Source of the DNA: Candidatus Zixiibacteriota bacterium
GTDB taxonomy: Bacteria > Zixibacteria > MSB-5A5 > WJJR01
Length of the DNA stretch: 64,000 bases
Direction of reading: 5' to 3'
Assembly (NCBI GenBank): GCA_040752595.1
Contig: JBFMGX010000004.1
Span: 301,346 to 365,345 of the forward strand
The notes under the pieces were generated by a model. The model ran no database searches, had not been told where the DNA came from, and saw only the letters and a list, made by a program, of their open reading frames with translations. The position numbers were made by a program, and so were the translations under genes. This document shows, one piece after another, positions 1 to 10,749 of the stretch (positions are counted from its first letter, which is position 1; every line of letters starts with the position of its first letter).

Positions 1-999
1 CCCGGCGACCGGCGCCTCGAAGCCGGGGACCAGGCGCTTGAATGAGTTGGTCGAGGGATTCGTGAACGCCAAAATCGAGTCGGCGTGCGCCAACAGACCG
101 CCGATGTAGTGCAGTCCCAAGCGCGACAAGCGGCAGGTTCCCTTGGCATCGTGGAACAATGACCCCTTGCGGTCGGCGAGGTACTGATGCACGTGCAGGC
201 CGGAGCCCGGTTCATTGAACAGCGGCTTGGGCATGAAAGTCGCCGACTTGCGCACGCGGAAACACTGGTTCTTGATCATGTATTTCACCAGCATCGTCTG
301 GTCGGCCGCTTTCAGAAGAGGGGAGAAGTCGATCTCGATCTCATGCTGTCCGGCGCCGCCGACTTCATGGTGATGGTATTTCAGCCCCACGCCGGCGGCC
401 GCGAGCAATGTCGCAATCTCCGAGCGCAAGTTGAAGGTCCGATCCAGCGGCGGGGCGACGTGATACCCGCGCTTGTAGGGGATCTTGTACGCCAGCGCCT
501 CCTGATCGACACCGGCGTTCCAGGCCGCCTCGACCGCTTCGAGGCGATAGAAGGCATGCTCCGGGCGCTGGGAGAAATCGACCCGGTCAAAGACATAAAA
601 CTCGAATTCCGGCCCCAAGATGGCGCGGGCTCCCTTCACGACCTTGTCGAGATGGCGTTCGGCGTCGTGGGCCACCCGACGGGGATTGCGCGAGTACGGG
701 GTGGTTTTCTCGCCGGCATCCATGATGTCCCCGACCATCGACAACGTCGGGCGTTCGAAGAACGGGTCCAGAAAGGCAGACTGTGGATCGGGCAACAGGA
801 TCATGTCGCCGCGCTCAATCGACGCGAAACCGGGCATCGACGAGCCATCCACGCCAACCCCGGCAGTGAACAAGTTGTCGTTCAGAGAGCTCAAAGGCAG
901 CGTGACATGATGCCAATGCCCCGGCAAATCGCAGAATTTCAGATCGATGAACTCCGCCCGCACATCCTTCGCCATCTTGACCACTGTCTCGGATACCAT
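1..999 (-). CDS. glnA: Glutamine synthetase type I, partial (3' end off window)
   Basis: Ligates ammonia to glutamate at the cost of ATP; cytoplasmic, nitrogen assimilation. Only the N-terminal 333 residues are in the window (family about 440-470). Visible in order: DGSSMPGFASIERGD near residue 51, GPEFEFYVFD near 129 (metal-binding Glu strand), HHEVGGAGQHEIEID (second metal-ligand pair), FMPKPLFNEPGSGLHVHQ (active-site His) and NPSTNSFKRLVPGFEAPV (substrate Arg region). The ATG at 999 has GAGGAGA about 8 bases upstream. The gene is transcribed leftward, divergent from the giant Cys-repeat gene, with an inverted repeat in the shared upstream region. The adenylylation site region is not visible, so regulation by GlnE cannot be judged. 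Confidence 0.96.
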   Translation of the reverse strand, partial: MVSETVVKMAKDVRAEFIDLKFCDLPGHWHHVTLPLSSLNDNLFTAGVGVDGSSMPGFASIERGDMILLPDPQSAFLDPFFERPTLSMVGDIMDAGEKTTPYSRNPRRVAHDAERHLDKVVKGARAILGPEFEFYVFDRVDFSQRPEHAFYRLEAVEAAWNAGVDQEALAYKIPYKRGYHVAPPLDRTFNLRSEIATLLAAAGVGLKYHHHEVGGAGQHEIEIDFSPLLKAADQTMLVKYMIKNQCFRVRKSATFMPKPLFNEPGSGLHVHQYLADRKGSLFHDAKGTCRLSRLGLHYIGGLLAHADSILAFTNPSTNSFKRLVPGFEAPVAG

Positions 1000-1183
1000 G
1001 ATTCCCGTCTCCTCACGACGCATCAACGGGCGCCGTGGTGGCAATATAAGCAGACGGCATCCGCAGGACTTCGGCGGAACTCAGGTCTCGGGGCCCCTTG
1101 ACGGCGGCGTCGGCGTCAGAATCGGCTGTCCACGCCTCGCGCGAGGGGGGCGTACGCGCAAACAGGAGCATAACCATCTCGTT

Positions 1184-1212
1184 TTGACAAGATGAAAAGT
1201 ACATCTTGACAA
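1184..1212. promoter_or_regulatory. Operator-like inverted repeat between glnA and the Cys-repeat gene
   Basis: The 314-base gap between glnA and the next gene holds CAAGATG (1188-1194), a 7-base spacer and CATCTTG (1202-1208). The arms extend imperfectly to TTGACAAGATG / CATCTTGACAA. Each arm carries a TTGACA hexamer (1184-1189 and 1206-1211), so the site could also be read as -35 boxes, but no good -10 lies 16-18 bases downstream of either. A dyad in a divergent intergenic region suggests a repressor or activator site; its regulator is unknown. I see nothing else clear in the rest of the gap. Confidence 0.4.
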
Positions 1213-1313
1213 CTGTTGTCGGCGAGGTGATCTTTGGAATAGTCCGTGTCGGGGTCAGTGGCAATGTCGGCGGCCCCGGGGTCTTCCAACACTACCCACC
1301 GAGGAGGTGGTTT

Positions 1314-4300
1314 ATGGTCACCATCCGTGGTGAACCGCGCCGTTCAGCGACGGGGCAAGCGATATCCTGTCTTGGTCCTCCCGCTGTCGTCGCGGCAGTA
1401 ATGGTCCTCGTCTGTCTTGCCCTCGCTCCTTTCGGTGCCGCGCGTGCGGCATCCGATCCTCAACCCTCTCCGCTCTTCGCGCGCAGTTTGCAGCAGTCGA
1501 TCCAAAAGTTTGACGATCAGGGAGTTGCGGCTCCAGTCGCACGGCCGGCCGGGAACGGTTTGGCCCTTGCGGCACGACCTGCGGGAGCGGATACTCTGCC
1601 GACGATGGCCGGGTTCCCGACCTGCGCCGGGATGCAGACCTGCCCCGGCACCGCCAGTTGCGGTGGAACATCGACCTGCCCGGGGACGACGACCTGTGGG
1701 CAGACCTGTATGGGAACAGCCACCTGCACTGGCACCGCCACGTGCGGTTTGGCGACCTGCCCCGGGCTGTTCACCTGTGTGGGCTCAGTGACCTGTACCG
1801 GTTCGGGCACATGTGACGCTTCGGCGACCTGCGTCGGCCAGACAACGTGTGGCGGGAGCACCTGCCAGGGGACGTTTACCTGTCCCGGTACACTCACGTG
1901 TCCCGGAACCATGACATGCGACGGGTCCGCGACGTGCGGCTGGTATCCGACCTGCATGGGGTATTCATCGTGTTTGGTCGACTGCAATCCGACGATGCAG
2001 GGGATGTCCACGTGCCAGGGCTCATCGACTTGTCCCGACGCACCGACTTGCAGCGGCGCTTCGACATGCCAGGGAACATACACATGCATGGGTTCGGCGA
2101 CGTGTCCCAGCACGCCCACGTGCCCCGGGCCGGCGACCTGCATTGGCTATGTCACGTGCACACCCGGTCCTACGTGTGATGCCGCGCCGACCTGCTATGA
2201 CGTGGTGTGCCGGCCGACCATGCCGGGGATGATGACCTGCCAATACAACTACACTTGCCCGGGGGCGTACACCTGCCCTGGTCAGAGCACATGCCACGGG
2301 ACTGAGACCTGTGACGGCCATCTGACCTGTACGTATGGTCCGACCTGTAGCGGGACTGCCGGTCCCACTTGCTCGAGCGAGCCCACCTGCCCCCACACTG
2401 AGACTTGCTGGGGCCAGGCGACCTGTCAGGGCGCGCCGACGTGTCCCGGATCGGAGACTTCGGCCGGATCGCCCACGTGTATTGGGACCAGTACCTGTGA
2501 AAGTGGGCCAACGTGCTATGGTTTCCCGACTTGCAATGGCTCACCGACGTGCTTCGTGACGTGTGACATCACCTGTGCGTCGCATGCGACCTGCGACGGC
2601 ACGCCGACATGCAGCCCCGGCACAACGTGCATCGACTTCCCGACCTGCTATGGCGAATCGACCTGCGGGACGCCGACCTGTCCCGGTGTGGCCACGTGTC
2701 CGGGCTACACAACCTGTGCGGGTTCAGAGACGTGCCCTGACATGTCGACCTGCCATGGATACACGACCTGCGACGGGTACCTGACATGTACCACAGGCCC
2801 AACCTGCGGCGGTGACATCGGTCCGACCTGCGCCGGAGAGGCAACCTGTGAAGGGTCGTTGACCTGCTGGTACACACAGACATGCCATGGATTCCCGACC
2901 TGTCCGGAGTGGCCGACATCACCGGGATATCCCACCTGTGAAGGCTCGTTCACCTGTTACAGTGCGTACACGACATGCGCGGGTCAACCCACATGCCAGC
3001 CGGCCTTCCCATGCGAGCCGACCATGCCGGGAATCCCGACTTGCGCCGGGTACGAAACCTGCGAAGGCACTTTCACGTGCTTCGGGACCCCCACCTGCAA
3101 GAACATGTCGACCTGCCCTGGCGCTGAAACCTGCGATGGGACGAGCACCTGCGTCGGCGGCGTGACTTGCATGCACATCGCCACCTGCCCCGATCAGCCG
3201 ACCTGCAAAGGGTACATGACCTGCTACCGCAATATCACCTGCGCCGGCGGGGCCACACCGACCTGCAATCCCGAGCCGACCTGCAGTTGGTCGGTGACCT
3301 GCACCGGCAGCACGACATGTCCTGGTACCGAGACCTGTATTGGTGCCAACACCTGTCCGGGGGCGCCCACTTGCACCGGCACCATGACCTGCTCACCCGA
3401 TGGGTCCACCTGTATGGGGAGCCCGACCTGTGTCGGCAGCACAACGTGTGCCGGCTCAGGAACATGCCCGGGAGCGCCGACGTGCGATCCGATCGAGACC
3501 TGCGACGGCATGGTGACCTGCGCGGGCACGGTGACTTGCGTCGGCGAGATGACCTGTCCCGGTTGGGAGACCTGCCGCGGTACCGTGACTTGCGACATCA
3601 CGTGCGACGGGGCGACGACCTGTCCAGGCACCTCGACCTGTGCGGGTACGGAATCGTGCATCGGAACCACGACCTGTCCCGGCACGAGTACGTGTCCTGG
3701 TGAGTTGACCTGCACCGGGACCGGAACCTGTCCGGGTGATCCGAGTTGCGGCGACGTGACCTGCGCCCCGCAACCGACCTGTGACCAGGATCCGTCTTGC
3801 TGGGGCGGCGCAACCTGCGTCGGCGCCAACACCTGTCCGGGAACAGCCACGTGTGCAGGATTCTCCTGCCCGGGCGGACCGACCTGCACCGGCGTTTTGA
3901 CGTGTCCGGGCGGTACGACCTGCGACGGGACCTCGACCTGCAGGGCGGCGGTGACCTGCCCCGGAGCGCCGACATGCTACGGGACCGCAACGTGTGCCGG
4001 CGGACTGACCTGTGAGCAGAATCCCACGTCACCAGGGTATCCGACGTGTGAAGGGTCGACCACTTGCATCCCGGCCATAACATGCGATCCGACGCCGACA
4101 TGCAGCCAATTCCCGACGTGCGGCTACTACTACACGTGTCCCGGGTGGATGACCTGTGGAGGACCAGGTACACCGACGTGCGATGGGACGCCAACCTGCA
4201 CTTTTGGTTCGACCTGCCCAGGAACCCCGACATGCATGATGACTGAGACCTGCGTGCAGCCAACATGCCCAGGTGGAATGACCTGTCCGGAGGGCACGAC

Positions 4301-4979
4301 CTGTGTCGGCTTCATCACCTGCGAGGGCATGACGACCTGTCACTACACGGCGACCTGCTCCGGTTACTTCACCTGCGAGCAATCTCCGACGTGTGACGGC
4401 TTCCCGACCTGTCCGGGGTCAATGACCTGCATGGGCACGGCGACTTGCGGCGGCGGAGTGACCTGCGACGGGTCCGCAACGTGCGTGGGACCGACCTGCG
4501 GCGGTGAGGCGACCTGCACCGGCGGGGCCACCTGCAACTACCAGCCGACCTGCTGGAACATCATTACCTGCCCCGGCTGGACAACCTGTCCGGGGACGGC
4601 GACCTGTGCGCCGGAAGCGACCTGTCCGGGGATTCCGACCTGCGGCGGTTACACGACCTGTCTGCCAATGCCGGAGTGCTTCCAGTGCTCGTGCCCGTGC
4701 CACGGCGATCCGGTGTGCGACGGCGTACCCAACGTTCAGGATGTGGTGGCGACGGTCAATGTCGCGTTCCGCGGCGGCGCGCCGACCTACGATCCGACGT
4801 GTGTTCAGGGGAATCCGGCGCAGCGCACCGACCTGAACTGTGACGGGGTCTGCACGGTGCAGGATGTCGTGCGCATGGTCAATGTGGCGTTCCGGGGTTA
4901 TGCTCCGGCGACGCAAATCTGCGACCCGTGCGCCTGCAACCCCTACCCGACCAACTGCCCACCTCTGCCGCCTGATTGA
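1314..4979 (+). CDS. Giant exported Cys-hexapeptide repeat protein with dockerin-like C-terminus
   Basis: 1,221 residues. The ATG at 1314 follows GAGGAGG by about 6 bases and opens a classical signal peptide (hydrophobic core ending AARA-ASD). After about 100 ordinary residues the protein becomes a roughly 1,015-residue array with a period of six, consensus [PATS]-T-C-x-G-x, i.e. about 160 Cys, almost every one preceded by Thr. A few hexads carry Ser instead of Cys (TSPGYPTCEG occurs twice) or have altered spacing. Larger blocks recur (GPTCSGTAGPTC / GPTCGGDIGPTC; PTMPGxxTC three times; CDITC twice). The last 85 residues are CPCHGDPVCDG plus two NVQDVV/TVQDVV...NVAFRG half-sites, a module shared with the genes at 9.3 and 14.8 kb. 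Known insect antifreeze beta-helices also space Cys by six with Thr ladders; by analogy I infer a disulfide-bridged solenoid. No family name is recognised and its role is unknown. A terminator follows. Confidence 0.85.
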   Translation: MVTIRGEPRRSATGQAISCLGPPAVVAAVMVLVCLALAPFGAARAASDPQPSPLFARSLQQSIQKFDDQGVAAPVARPAGNGLALAARPAGADTLPTMAGFPTCAGMQTCPGTASCGGTSTCPGTTTCGQTCMGTATCTGTATCGLATCPGLFTCVGSVTCTGSGTCDASATCVGQTTCGGSTCQGTFTCPGTLTCPGTMTCDGSATCGWYPTCMGYSSCLVDCNPTMQGMSTCQGSSTCPDAPTCSGASTCQGTYTCMGSATCPSTPTCPGPATCIGYVTCTPGPTCDAAPTCYDVVCRPTMPGMMTCQYNYTCPGAYTCPGQSTCHGTETCDGHLTCTYGPTCSGTAGPTCSSEPTCPHTETCWGQATCQGAPTCPGSETSAGSPTCIGTSTCESGPTCYGFPTCNGSPTCFVTCDITCASHATCDGTPTCSPGTTCIDFPTCYGESTCGTPTCPGVATCPGYTTCAGSETCPDMSTCHGYTTCDGYLTCTTGPTCGGDIGPTCAGEATCEGSLTCWYTQTCHGFPTCPEWPTSPGYPTCEGSFTCYSAYTTCAGQPTCQPAFPCEPTMPGIPTCAGYETCEGTFTCFGTPTCKNMSTCPGAETCDGTSTCVGGVTCMHIATCPDQPTCKGYMTCYRNITCAGGATPTCNPEPTCSWSVTCTGSTTCPGTETCIGANTCPGAPTCTGTMTCSPDGSTCMGSPTCVGSTTCAGSGTCPGAPTCDPIETCDGMVTCAGTVTCVGEMTCPGWETCRGTVTCDITCDGATTCPGTSTCAGTESCIGTTTCPGTSTCPGELTCTGTGTCPGDPSCGDVTCAPQPTCDQDPSCWGGATCVGANTCPGTATCAGFSCPGGPTCTGVLTCPGGTTCDGTSTCRAAVTCPGAPTCYGTATCAGGLTCEQNPTSPGYPTCEGSTTCIPAITCDPTPTCSQFPTCGYYYTCPGWMTCGGPGTPTCDGTPTCTFGSTCPGTPTCMMTETCVQPTCPGGMTCPEGTTCVGFITCEGMTTCHYTATCSGYFTCEQSPTCDGFPTCPGSMTCMGTATCGGGVTCDGSATCVGPTCGGEATCTGGATCNYQPTCWNIITCPGWTTCPGTATCAPEATCPGIPTCGGYTTCLPMPECFQCSCPCHGDPVCDGVPNVQDVVATVNVAFRGGAPTYDPTCVQGNPAQRTDLNCDGVCTVQDVVRMVNVAFRGYAPATQICDPCACNPYPTNCPPLPPD

Positions 4980-5003
4980 CCAACTTGGTCGGCCGAAACA
5001 CAA

Positions 5004-5036
5004 CGGGGCATCCCAATCGGGATGCCCCGTTCTTCT
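5004..5036 (+). terminator. Rho-independent terminator after the Cys-repeat gene
   Basis: CGGGGCATCCC (5004-5014), loop AATC, GGGATGCCCCG (5019-5029), then TTCTTCT. The 11-bp perfect stem sits 25 bases after the stop codon. The T tract is interrupted, so efficiency is uncertain. Confidence 0.75.
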
Positions 5037-5065
5037 GTGCACACAGTCGACTGTGTTCCATGTGC

Positions 5066-5275
5066 CACTGACCTTGGTCAGTGTCGTCTCCTCCATCTGG
5101 AGAGCAGGACGATCCGTGCAGGCGATGGCTGCCCGAGCTGGAGCGGTCAGTTCGTCAACGTCGCCACTGACCAAGGTCAGTGGCACACACGCGTCTGCAA
5201 CGAACGTGGCACTGACCAAGGTCAGTGGCACACACGCGTCTGCAATGAACGTGCCACTGACCTTGGTCAGTGGCA
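5066..5275. repeat. Cluster of CACTGACC(AA/TT)GGTCAGTG palindromes, partly a 46-bp tandem repeat
   Basis: The gap 4980-5310 holds, besides the terminator, four copies of an 18-20 base palindrome centred on GACC(AA/TT)GGTC, at about 5066-5083, 5163-5184, 5209-5231 and 5253-5274. The last three are spaced about 45 bases apart, and the intervening DNA (CACACACGCGTCTGCAA, then C or T, then GAACGTG) is nearly identical, so this is a short tandem array. Related palindromes with CCCTGACC or CCGGACC arms recur near 42.7 and 55.8 kb. This is a REP-like family; no transposase is nearby. Confidence 0.8.
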
Positions 5276-5310
5276 CACGTATTTCGGCTCACCCAACGCC
5301 GTCTGAATGA

Positions 5311-7485
<2,175 letters not shown>

Positions 7486-7678
7486 TTTCGGCCTCCTTTT
7501 GGACCAAGAAAGATACAACGCCCCATTCTGCGAGTAAATCCACCGTCCGTTCGCCATGGCCCAGTTTTTTGACACTTTGGCCCCAGGGCAATCCCTTGTC
7601 TGTCGGGGTGGTATTGCCTAACCTGTCGGTTGAAACAGGCGATGACGATCCAGAACGGGAAACCCGAAGGAGACGGCG

Positions 7679-8149
7679 ATGAAAGGCAACGAGCAGGTGA
7701 TCAAGACGCTCAACGCCATGCTGGCCGATGAGCTGACTGCGGTCAATCAATACATGGTGCACTCGGAGATGTGCGACAACTGGGGATACGAACGGCTGCA
7801 CAAGGCGATCGAGAAGCGGGCGATCGAGGAAATGAAGCACGCGGAACGCTTGATTGCCCGCATTCTGTTCCTGGAAGGCCAGCCGGTGGTCAACCGACTC
7901 GGAGACATCCGCATTGGCCATGATGTCGAAGCCCAGTTCGTCATCGACCAGCAGTCCGAGACGGGCGCGGTCGCGGCCTATAATGCCGCGATCAAGCAGG
8001 CCGTGGAATTGGGTGACAACGGCAGCCGCGAGTTGCTGGAGTCGATTCTCAAAGACGAAGAGAATCACCTCGACTGGCTGGAAGCTCAATTGGATCAAAT
8101 CCGGCACATGGGTGTCAAGACCTACCTGACGGAACAGGTGGATGAATAG
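7679..8149 (+). CDS. bfr: Bacterioferritin
   Basis: 156 residues, typical length. Forms 24-subunit iron-storage shells that oxidise Fe(II) and store the mineral. All ferroxidase ligands are present at canonical numbers: Glu18, Glu51, His54, Glu94, Glu127 and His130. The haem ligand Met52 is in EEMKHAER. The ATG at 7679 follows GAAGGAGA. It stands alone: S46 peptidase diverges upstream, an SDR gene follows after a repeat-filled 244-base gap. No Bfd-like ferredoxin gene is adjacent and no Fur box was recognised. Confidence 0.97.
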   Translation: MKGNEQVIKTLNAMLADELTAVNQYMVHSEMCDNWGYERLHKAIEKRAIEEMKHAERLIARILFLEGQPVVNRLGDIRIGHDVEAQFVIDQQSETGAVAAYNAAIKQAVELGDNGSRELLESILKDEENHLDWLEAQLDQIRHMGVKTYLTEQVDE

Positions 8150-8161
8150 CGAGAGGGAACT

Positions 8162-8366
8162 GTAGGGGCACAGCGTGCTGTGCCCGAATCGTGTGTCCCT
8201 CGACGATGTTGACGGGCACGGCCCCTCGGCTCCGCTCGGGATCTGCGACACGCCGTGCCTGTACACAGGACATATTCGACGAGGGAATCGCAAACAAGGG
8301 GCTTCAGCCCCTTGCCGTCCGTGACTGGCACGAATTGAGGACAGGGGGCTTTCAGCCCCCTGATGG
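8162..8366. repeat. Intergenic palindromic repeats between bfr and the SDR gene
   Basis: Three small hairpin repeats: GTAGGGGCACAGCGTGCTGT... (8162-8186), AAGGGGCTTCAGCCCCTT (about 8298-8315) and CAGGGGGCTTTCAGCCCCC (8342-8362). The first belongs to the GTAGGGG family seen throughout the window. The last recurs at 9294, 18347 and 34246. No gene is visible in the gap. Confidence 0.75.
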
Positions 8367-8393
8367 TGGGCAAAGCCCGCCTACGATCATCAC

Positions 8394-9185
8394 ATGGACC
8401 TCGGACTGAAGGACAAGGTCGCCCTGGTCGCCGCCGCCAGCCGCGGGCTGGGCAAAGCCGTGGCGCTGCAACTGGCCCGCGAAGGCGCGCGGGTCGCGAT
8501 CTGTTCCCGCGCACAGAGCGCCATTGATGCCGCGGCGGCGGACATTCGCCATCAGACCGGCGCAGAGGTGATCGGCGTTGCCGCCGATGTCACGCGGGCC
8601 TCCGACGTGCGTGATTTGGCGCGCAAGACCACCGGCGCGTTTGGTGCTATTGACATACTCGTGACCAACGCCGGCGGTCCACCCGCAGGACAGGCCGCAG
8701 AGTTCGACGTCGATGACTACCGCGCGGCGGTGGAACTCAACTTGATGAGCACGATTGCCCTGTGCTATGAGGTTCTGCCGGGACTGAAGGAACGACGCTG
8801 GGGTCGAATCGTCGCCATCACCTCGGTGGCCGCACGTCAGCCGATTGACCACTTGATCCTCTCCAATACCGCGCGCGCCGGTGTCCTGGGATTCGTGAAG
8901 ACGCTGGCGGCGCAGGTCGCTACATCCGGCATCACAGTCAACGCGGTCTGCCCGGGGTACACCGACACCGAACGCATCCAGGAACTGGCGGCGATGTTCG
9001 CCGCCTCCGGCAAGGGGACGGTCGAGGAGTTCTACCGTCGCATTGAGGTCGAAGTCCCGATGAAACGCATGGGGACCCCGCAGGAGTTTGCCGACGCCGT
9101 TGCCTTCCTCGCCTCCACACGCGCCTCCTACATCACCGGCGTGGCGCTGCCGATCGATGGCGGGTACGTCAAGGCGCTGTACTGA
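8394..9185 (+). CDS. SDR-family oxidoreductase lacking the catalytic Tyr/Lys
   Basis: 263 residues with the Rossmann layout of short-chain dehydrogenases: AAASRGLG cofactor loop (residues 13-20), NAG motif (92-94), Ser144 in AITS, and the C-terminal PIDGG segment. Where classical members have YxxxK, this one reads S157-N-T-A-R161; the Ser144-to-157 spacing of 13 is canonical, so Tyr is replaced by Ser and Lys by Arg. A known subgroup of FabG-like SDR proteins shares this imperfect tetrad, and its reaction is not established. Annotating it as a 3-oxoacyl-ACP reductase would be unsafe. No clear ribosome binding site precedes the ATG, which sits just after a repeat. Confidence 0.9.
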   Translation: MDLGLKDKVALVAAASRGLGKAVALQLAREGARVAICSRAQSAIDAAAADIRHQTGAEVIGVAADVTRASDVRDLARKTTGAFGAIDILVTNAGGPPAGQAAEFDVDDYRAAVELNLMSTIALCYEVLPGLKERRWGRIVAITSVAARQPIDHLILSNTARAGVLGFVKTLAAQVATSGITVNAVCPGYTDTERIQELAAMFAASGKGTVEEFYRRIEVEVPMKRMGTPQEFADAVAFLASTRASYITGVALPIDGGYVKALY

Positions 9186-9186
9186 G

Positions 9187-9336
9187 AGCCGTTGACGGAC
9201 GAACGCCCGCTGGCGTACTCCACCAATAGTCGGGAGGGCGAAGCTCCGGCTGAGCCTCTCTCTAATGGAAGGACACAACGGCTTCTTGCGGATAGGGGGC
9301 TTTCAGCCCCCTGATGGTGGGTCCAAAGGACCCACC
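9187..9336. repeat. Repeat-containing gap after the SDR gene
   Basis: Contains AGGGGGCTTTCAGCCCCCT (9294-9312) followed directly by GTGGGTCCAAAGGACCCAC and CCTAC (9318-9340). The terminal CTA, read on the minus strand, is the TAG stop codon of the FG-GAP gene. No coding sequence recognised. Confidence 0.6.
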
Positions 9337-10561
9337 CTACGGTGCGCAGGGATTGCAGAACTCCACTGCGGAATTGGCGCCGCTGAAGACCACGTCGATG
9401 ACGCTGACCACATCGGACATCGCGGTTACGCCGTCGCAGTCGACATCCGTCCTTGCCCTTGGACAATCCGGATCGGGCGGCAACGCTTCACCCCGGACCA
9501 CGACATTCACCACCTGTACGACATCCCGCAGGTCCGAAATGGCGTCACATTGCGGGTCGCCGTGGCAGGGGCAGTGACAGGGGGACGGAGCGCAGTTGAT
9601 CAGCACCAAGACATCGTCGCTGTCCCAGTTGGCCACTGCCAAGTCGGCATCGTTGTCCCCGTCCAGATCGGCGCGAAGACTGCGAAGGGCCAGTCCCCGG
9701 TCGGGTAGTTGACTGTAGCCGCACTGTGGCATCCGCGTTGTTCTTCAACACCGAGACGTTGTCGCTGGCCCAATTGGCCACCGCGAGGTCGGCATCGTTG
9801 TCCCCGTCCAAATCGGCAGCAAAGACAGAGTTCGGGCCGTCCCCGACCGCATAGTTGACTGCCGCCGCAAAAGTCCCATCGCCGTTGTTCATCAATACCG
9901 AGATCTTGTCGCTGCCGAGAGTTCCCACCGCCAAATCGGGATCATTGTCTCCGTCCAGATCGGCAGCTACGATACAGGTGGCCGAGGAAACGACCGCGTA
10001 TTGTACCGGGGCGGTGAAGGTCCCATTGCCGTTATTCTCCAACACAGAGACGTCCCCGCTGCCATAATCGGCCACTGCCAGATCGGCGTCACCATCCCCA
10101 TCCAGGTCAGATGCGACAATGAAGTAGGGATAGCCGCCGGCCGCATAGTCCACTGCGAGGGCAAAAGTCCCGTCGCCGTAGTTCTTGTACACCCATATGC
10201 TATTGCCTCCATAGACGGCTACCGCGAGGTCGATGTCCCCGTCGCCGTCCAAGTCCGCGGCGCAGACGGACGAGGGACCATCACCGCTCTGATATCTCAC
10301 TGCTCCAGCAAAGGTTCCATCCCCGTTGTTCTTCAGCACCGCGACAGCGTTGTCCCAGCCGCGGGTGGCCACGGCGAGGTCGGCGTCCCCGTCCCCGTCG
10401 AGATCGGCGGCAACCACTGAGAAGGGGCCACCAGCGGTCGCATAGTCCACTGCCGCGTTGAAGCAGAAATCCTGTGCACCGGCAGTCGTCGGGTGCATCG
10501 TACCGCCGAGCGCAAAAATCAACATCCCCGCCAGCAAGGGCAGGGCCTCGGACCGTCGCAT
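9337..10561 (-). pseudogene. FG-GAP/VCBS repeat exported protein with dockerin-like tail, frameshifted
   Basis: The ATG at 10561 follows GGAGG; the signal peptide ends near TTAGAQDF. Tandem FG-GAP repeats follow (about 55 residues each, core AADLDGDGDADLAVA plus NNGDGTF), the integrin-like propeller type that binds Ca. The C-terminus is the CPCHGDPQCD...RTDVDCDGV module shared with two other proteins here. The frame breaks in the last repeat. Aligned codon by codon with the preceding repeat, it lacks one base near 9720-9725 and a second near 9670-9676. Between the two gaps the third frame reads AATVNYPTGDWPFAVFA, the expected repeat sequence. Two close single-base losses mean either real decay or local sequencing or assembly error. 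The TAG stop comes from an intergenic palindrome. Role unknown. Confidence 0.8.
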
Positions 10562-10721
10562 GATCACCTCCAGCCTTGCCGCTTGTGAAAAAGCGAACTG
10601 CCAAAACGCAAGATAATGCCTGGCGGCTGCCCGTCAATCGGAAAGACCAAGATGGACAGAGAGGAATGTCTGTCCTCCTATGAATCCGTGTGCCGTCAGG
10701 AGGACAGGCATTCCTGCCTGT

Positions 10722-10749
10722 CTGGGGCGACCCAACGGGTCGCCCCTAC
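10722..10749. repeat. GTAGGGG-family palindrome supplying the hisS stop codon
   Basis: GGGGCGACCCAACGGGTCGC then CCCTAC. On the minus strand the element starts GTAGGGGCGACCC, and its TAG is the stop codon of hisS. The 10562-10721 gap otherwise shows only repeat-like AGGACAGGCATTCCTGCCTG. Confidence 0.75.

Noticed and set aside
1184..1240. Sigma-70 promoter at the TTGACA hexamers before the giant gene
   Set aside because: No acceptable -10 element 16-18 bases downstream; kept only as an inverted-repeat operator candidate.
1517..3889. Long minus-strand open frames inside the giant Cys-repeat gene (e.g. 1517-2143, 3224-3889) with their own hexad pattern (QVxxPGQV)
   Set aside because: They mirror the 18-base periodicity of the sense gene; they have no ribosome binding site or signal peptide and break where the sense repeat spacing changes.
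5163..5275. CRISPR-like array (regularly spaced palindromes)
   Set aside because: Only three units, and the intervening sequences are nearly identical rather than unique; no cas gene is in the window.
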